Shown one piece after another: positions 21,768-26,274 of a stretch of DNA of 26,274 nucleotides. The notes below the pieces were generated by a model. The model did not search any database. It saw only the letters and a program-made list of their open reading frames with translations, and was not told where the DNA came from. The translations under genes were made by a program, and so were the position numbers. Location of the stretch: contig JADRCO010000803.1 of assembly GCA_021464525.1 (NCBI GenBank), positions 1-26,274 on the forward strand, in the 5' to 3' direction. The DNA is from Rhizophagus sp. LPA8_4_AMF. Its lineage: Eukaryota; Glomeromycota; Glomeromycetes; Glomerales; Glomeraceae. Position 1 is the stretch's first letter, and every line of letters begins with the position of its first letter.

Positions 21768-22344
21768 AAGGACTAAACTAGCGATTAAGTTACAAATCAT
21801 TTTTTACGCTGTAAAGGTAATACAAGTGGTAAATTAATAGTCTAAATTTTAGAAAAATTAAGTTTCACTATATATAATAAAATTTCAATATACCATACAG
21901 TTTGCTATACATAGTCATATATGTTTGATAAATTAGTATTTTGAACTTTTTGATTAAAGAACTTTTAAAGAACGACCGCTAGATAAAACAAAAATGATCG
22001 TCAGCTATACTTATACGAGTTATGCAGTGACGGAAAATAAATCAATAGTTCATAACACTATACGCTGAAAAATTATGTTGTTTACATTCCATAATTCTAA
22101 ATTATATTTCGTATAACCATAAGATCATCCGCCATCCGATATCACGTGACTAACGTGAGAAAATTTTATGACTGATCTGACGCAGTGGGATACCGTGTAG
22201 CACAAAACTAAATATAATATAAATAAATTGTGTAGTTACTCCTTACTCTCTCTTCTTACTCGTTATATTCAATATCATCTTATTATATTCATTAAATTTT
22301 TTTATTGATATTTTTAATAGTAAACATCAAAATGGATTATCAAA
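21768..22344. other. Spacer with a probable promoter for the gene at 22345
   Basis: No gene is seen. TCACGTGA-type E-box sequence (ATCACGTGACTAACGTGAG, about 22141-22159), a TATAAATAAAT box near 22218 and a CT-rich stretch (CCTTACTCTCTCTTCTTACTC, about 22240-22260) look like an ordinary fungal promoter. A PolyY-AG (TTTTTAATAG at about 22311-22320) just before the ATG might be a 5'-UTR acceptor. Confidence 0.4.
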
Positions 22345-23548
22345 ATGGACATCAACTTTGTCTCAGCTAACTCTACTTTCGATGAAGAAATGGGCGCTAG
22401 AAAAGGTAACTTTAGCATTGTTACGAAAAATAAGAAAATAGAATTCCCTAAAGTATTTTTCATAAATCTGGAAGATTATCAAAAAAATGACGCAGAAGAG
22501 CAGAGTTGCAAAGGAAGTTTACGAACGATTTCTTCTGCCATACAAGTAAGTCTCAAAGGTTTGGCTTCCTTTTATGCATGACATGATGCTGATGCCTGTT
22601 CTTTAATGCATATCAGGAAGAACAATCAAATTTTCCGCAGTACCAATTGTCCACAACCAATGACTGTAAGTGTGAATGGAGCCACAATCCCCATAGCTAC
22701 TCTAGAGGATGCTCTCTGTTACCTCTACACGATCAACCATCCCCTCCCAAAGAAAGATCCCAAGAAAAAGATAAAGAAATTCACATACCTGAGACTGGTG
22801 AAATTTCCTTTTTGGCATCTCGAACAACTTCATCGATGGATAATTATAATAGTGAGCCGCAAATAACGTCCAACAGCAATCAATGCTTCTTGGAAAGTAA
22901 ACCAGGAGAAGATTATCAGTGTTGTATTTGGTGCGTCAATTTCAGCTCACAAAGAGACAAAGGAAGAAGTAGTTTTATTCTGACAAAGCGTCGACTGATA
23001 CCTTCTTCCTCAGAAACAAAATTGAGATATGATTTCAACGAAAGAAGAGTGGGAATTCGGGAAATTGTGCGGAGACGAATGTGTGGATTTCCTTATACCA
23101 GCTCAGAACAGATCTTCCAATCAAGACTCGAACAATATCGATTCGGTCAAAAGGAGTAATGCTGCCATGCAAAAATTGCAAAGCTTGTCGGAATTGGTTG
23201 ATGCTGTCAGGAATAATCGTGGATTCCATGAATTCCATGAATCCCAACTTAAATATGAATGGATAATTGATCAAGAAAATAAGGAATATTTCAATGATGC
23301 ATATGGCATCACTAATATTAGTCCATTACTTGTAGATGATTATGGAATGACTGTTTTGTTTTTAGATAGCCGTGGCATTCTTGTTTGAATGGTGCGAATT
23401 TACAACAGACATGTATGTCTTAGGAATCAATGAAATGGAAGGCCTTGCGAATTTTCTTTACCATCCAGAAAAGAAGCTTAAGATTATGGAAGACACTGGT
23501 GAGATGATACCTGTTGTGGAACTAAACGTCAAGCAAAAGAGATTGTGA
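22345..23548 (+). pseudogene. Unrecognised spliced gene, probably decayed
   Basis: The family is not recognised. Exon 1 is 22345-22545 (67 codons, starting MDINFVSANSTFDEEMG). It is followed by a convincing 71-bp intron (GTAAGT...ATATCAG, 22546-22616), and exon 2 starts at 22617 in phase with EEQSNFPQYQLSTTNDCKC. It is polar, Ser/Glu-rich and hydrophilic. The downstream part reads STKEEWEFGKLCGDECVDFL, then VDDYGMTVLFLDSRG and FEWCEFTTDMYVLG, up to about 23548. These parts do not lie in one frame, and about two interruptions are needed, so the copy is probably broken. A minor intron could account for one of them. The upstream promoter looks intact, so a shorter product may still be made. The ATG at 22332 would give only 12 codons, so the one at 22345 was chosen. 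Confidence 0.5.
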
Positions 23549-24057
23549 AAGCTAGGCTTGCTAATTTAAAAAGAGCATGATATAAGAAAGATTAGTTTGA
23601 TAACTGCATCTTTATAAAATATTATAGGATTTTTTTGCAGAACATTATATTACTTGATATATGTGAGAAGGTTCTTTGCACTTTGGATTTTAAACTATGT
23701 AATATTAAATTATTATGATCAATAAAAAATAATTATCATAAAGCCCAATTTTGGCAAGGCTTTATTGTATTTTTCGTAAAAGTATTATTTGAGAAACTGA
23801 AGTGCAAGTAAAAATGAATGTAGAAGCGGTGTTTCATAGCTCAGATGACATGATGGAAGATAATTTTTAAAATATTCAAAAGTTTGTTAGTATATATAAG
23901 ATAATATAACATTCTGGCAAGAAAACTATTAGGTTATGCCGGTTTGATTGTGACAAATTTGTCACGGTTTTTCTTGCCAAGAAACATTTTTATTAATACA
24001 TGTAAAAATAAATACAAGATCGGGATATTGCCCATGATGCATGACGAAGTTTCTATG
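23549..24057. other. Spacer with palindromes
   Basis: No gene is seen. An AAAGCC...GGCTTT inverted repeat at about 23740-23763 sits just after AATAAAAAATAA and may mark the 3' end of the preceding gene. A larger nested palindrome lies at 23915-23979. Confidence 0.45.
23915..23979. repeat. Nested palindrome
   Basis: TGGCAAGAAAAC (23915-23926) pairs with GTTTTTCTTGCCA (23967-23979), with one extra base. Inside it lies the perfect 16-nt palindrome GTGACAAATTTGTCAC (23950-23965). It is a cruciform-capable element of unknown role. Confidence 0.6.
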
Positions 24058-24711
24058 CTAAGAATTTCCTACAAGATTACTCAATGACCTATGCTTTTTT
24101 ACTACCTTCTCTTCAACTTCGGAAATCTGAGACGGCTTCTGCGCCTCCCCCAATAACCATGCAATATGCCCAAGAACTCTTTCAATATTACCTTCCATAC
24201 TCTCAGTACCATACACAACTACTACCGGCTTCGACAGCTTGAATCTTACCCTGTCTTGTTCATCAAGCGGACATTCTAAAAAATACCATTTTCCCGCATC
24301 TGTGACAATTCCAAAAGTCTTTCCTGTAAACACATCTCCTTCTTCCATCTCGTTTGCCTTACGTTTACGGTTTGATAAAGCGAATTCAAGTTGTACAGCA
24401 TTCTGAGCAATGCCCTTATAAAATTCTTCGTCCTTCACCTCTGTCACATCAACAGTTTGTGCGGTTTGAAGCAAGTCTATTGTGAAATCGACTGGGCCAT
24501 GCCCATTGGGCCCTGTGATGTTCTTTTCTGGTCGAAGTTCAAACTTGCCCTCATATAGATTTACCCGGCGACAAGATACGAGCAAACATATTGCGATTTC
24601 GACGCTTCATTCCCGTTGATTGGAATGAACTTGAGACGAGCTTCCAGTTCGGTTATGAGATTACTAAGTACTACTCGGATGAATCCTCTTTCAGATCTTT
24701 GTACTCACAAG
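24058..24711 (-). pseudogene. Remnant of a PD-(D/E)XK nuclease-like, Crinkler-type effector-like gene
   Basis: A broken fossil copy, 5'-truncated and interrupted about once. On the minus strand the readable parts are, in order, NGNEASKSQYVCSYL (about 24620-24576), VNLYEGKFELRPE, GPNGHGPVDFTIDL, VTEVKDEEFYKGIAQNAVQLE, FGIVTDAGKWYFLEC and VLGHIAWLLGEAQKP, with a basic Lys/Arg/Ser end. The GPVD aspartate and the downstream E-V-K form the PD...ExK core of restriction-endonuclease-fold domains; the order NEAS, GPVD, TEVK is the one I associate with effector-like nuclease modules in Glomeromycotina. It is opposite in strand to the fragment that starts next to it. Confidence 0.6.
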
Positions 24712-25246
24712 TGATAGGTGGGAATAGTCTAAGCCGATTATGACTAGATAATAAAATTATATTATTTAGTCATAATCGGCTCAAGGAATATCAAAAAGAA
24801 ATATGAGCACTACTCGAAGGAAATATTGTTACATTCAAAGCGGATATAGCAAGCAGTGACTCTAAAAAAAGTGCCATTAAGTTCAATAAAATCAGAATCT
24901 ACTTAAGAGCAACGGATTCTGTCATTCAGCAGGTAGAAATGGAGAAGAAATTAGCATCCTATGAAGTGAATATGACTCATCTGGGCAATTCTTACTATAG
25001 ATGGAATAATCAGTACACTGTCATAACAGGTCAGAAACAGCTCATTACCTATATTTTTGAAAAATAACCGATGTAGCAGCAATAAGGTGTATCAGAATCT
25101 TGCCTCATGCTCAGATGTGGAATATACAACTTAAAGATATTAAGTGGGTGGGTTATAAAAGTCTGAAAGATTATAAGGATAAGGTTGAGCTGCAATTAGT
25201 GGGCCATGGTAAATGGGTAGACGAAGATACCAGATTTAGTCAATAA
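24712..25246 (+). pseudogene. Remnant of an unrecognised multicopy gene
   Basis: The family is not recognised; the copy is broken, with several interruptions. Readable parts include LLEGNIVTFKADIASSDSKK, IKFNKIRIYLRATDS, YEVNMTHLGNSYYRWNNQY, WNIQLKDIKWVGY and DKVELQLVGHGKWVDEDT, which look like a compact folded domain. A short foldback element (24731-24781) sits inside it near the 5' end. The segment just upstream (about 24600-24711) is open on both strands, so the boundary with the opposite-strand nuclease remnant is uncertain; it may be a rearrangement junction. Confidence 0.45.
24731..24781. repeat. Short foldback element with 22-nt arms
   Basis: AGCCGATTATGACTAGATAA with its next two bases (24732-24753) is the reverse complement, with a single mismatch, of the 22 nt ending at 24781; the loop is about 6 nt. 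It lies inside the preceding gene remnant, so it looks like a miniature inverted-repeat insertion. No clear target-site duplication is seen. Confidence 0.65.
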
Positions 25247-26274
25247 TCTAAATGAAAAGTTACAAACATAAATCTTTTGCTAAAGAACTCGATCATTAGC
25301 TTGAACAAAATTAATAAGTTATTTGAGACTATGTGGCAAAAACTAGATTATAAATTTTATTATTAAAATTAAATTAATTATTTTTATGCTATCGCTCGTT
25401 TTTAAAATAGATGAAAGAATAATAAAAGACAAACGGATCAACTTTCTACCAATTAAAAGAAACTTAAATTATTATAATTACATAGCAACATAGCTTGTAA
25501 TTCAATATTAACAGGATTTTTCTTGCTGATTTTTATGTTTATAATAAATAACATCGTTGATATCTCCATTTCTACTGATTAATCTGATATATTTGCGGCA
25601 TTAATATCAGATATGTACAAATGTGCAATATTCGGTATCCCATAAGATCATGATGCCCAATTATTTTGTTCACATCTGGCATGTTACGTCATTTATTGCT
25701 AGAAATAAATGATATCTGATGAATATGAGCAAAATTGATTGGAATGTTTTTCATTACATATATCCATTCCAGTTTGTTAATAACTCCGGAAAAATACTAT
25801 TGCAAAATATGTACTACATGTGCACTGTTCTAATATAATGAATTTTCTGTAACTCGTAATTCGAATTTAAATGTTGGAACCAGTATTAATAAAATGACCC
25901 TTGATATAGTGAAGATTTTCCACCCAATCCTCCCGATCAACAAAGGATCTAACCTTATACTTCATGTCTCAATTCTATAGGTTGTCGATCGGGAGGATTG
26001 GGGCGCTATAAACGACTTTGTGAATTTTTGATCAAACATGTATAAAAATTGTCAAGTGTCAAATCCAACGATAGTTAATGTTGTTGGTAATAATAATATG
26101 AATAGAGAAGATGTTAAAATAATATTATGGACGTTAATAATATTAATTCTAAAATTATATTTTAATGAAAGGGACTTTTATAATCATCGATCAGGATAGT
26201 AAGTATTTATGCGCAGGTTTATGAAAAAACCAAAAGAATATATTTTTATTGCATGCTTTGTTTAAATATGTCTA
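25247..26274. other. Gene-poor right end
   Basis: No gene is supported. The composition is AT-rich. The only clear structure is the inverted repeat at 25923-26002. Confidence 0.45.
25923..26002. repeat. Inverted repeat with perfect 16-nt GC-rich arms
   Basis: CCCAATCCTCCCGATC (25923-25938) and GATCGGGAGGATTGGG (25987-26002) are exact reverse complements around a 48-nt loop. The arms are much richer in GC than the surroundings. This could be a miniature inverted-repeat element or the ends of a deleted DNA transposon; no transposase is seen. Confidence 0.7.

Noticed and set aside
23740-23763. AAAGCC...GGCTTT inverted repeat as a terminator
   Set aside because: Only 6-8 nt arms; intrinsic terminators are not used by this type of organism, and the match could be chance.
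24600-24741. Plus-strand reading FIPVDWNELETSFQFGYEIT as the 5' part of the remnant at 24712
   Set aside because: The opposite strand reads NGNEASKSQYVCSYL, which fits the nuclease remnant better; both are open, so this part was not assigned to the plus-strand fragment with confidence.
1-26274. tRNA, rRNA or CRISPR features
   Set aside because: No cloverleaf-like GGTTCGA box with a pairing acceptor stem, no rRNA-like conserved block and no regularly spaced direct repeats were seen.

Overview
The window looks like nuclear DNA of a very AT-rich, intron-dense fungus, most probably an arbuscular mycorrhizal fungus (Glomeromycotina, Rhizophagus-like). The reasons are long A/T homopolymers, many short GT-AG introns of about 45-160 bp, a TKL-type kinase of the style expanded in that group (GYIVHCHGVTKHPETGEF is a typical signature), and decayed members of multicopy nuclease/effector-like families. 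This assignment rests on remembered family resemblance, not on a search.

Layout. (1) 576-2432, minus strand: a four-exon protein-kinase gene (497 aa) whose catalytic HRD reads HKN, so it is a candidate pseudokinase. (2) 4297-6862, plus strand: a twelve-exon coiled-coil golgin (520 aa) ending in a GRIP domain, with one GC-AG intron and probable UTR introns. (3) 7397-11528, minus strand: a five-exon gene for a 1266-aa coiled-coil, poly-Q protein that carries spaced tryptophan motifs; it is convergent with the golgin. (4) 13039-19230, plus strand: a tandem array of four related genes for small seven-transmembrane proteins. Copies 1, 3 and 4 are intact under one shared exon plan that includes a 32-nt second exon; copy 2 is a pseudogene. 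Copies 2-4 share an upstream composite element (CACGTG box plus a TGACG/CGTCA inverted pair), and all four share a leader just before the ATG. (5) 19231-26274: a gene-poor accessory stretch with remnants of PD-(D/E)XK nuclease-like (Crinkler-type effector-like) genes, one unrecognised spliced gene that is probably decayed, another unrecognised remnant, and at least four foldback or palindromic elements.

The first 11.5 kb reads as housekeeping or signalling sequence with complete spliced genes. The right half is a lineage-specific region of tandem receptor-like duplicates followed by decayed multicopy sequence. The part most likely to be undescribed is the 7TM array with its shared promoter element; the Trp-motif scaffold is second. 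All gene models were built by hand from splice signals and frame continuity; no alignment or transcript evidence was available.
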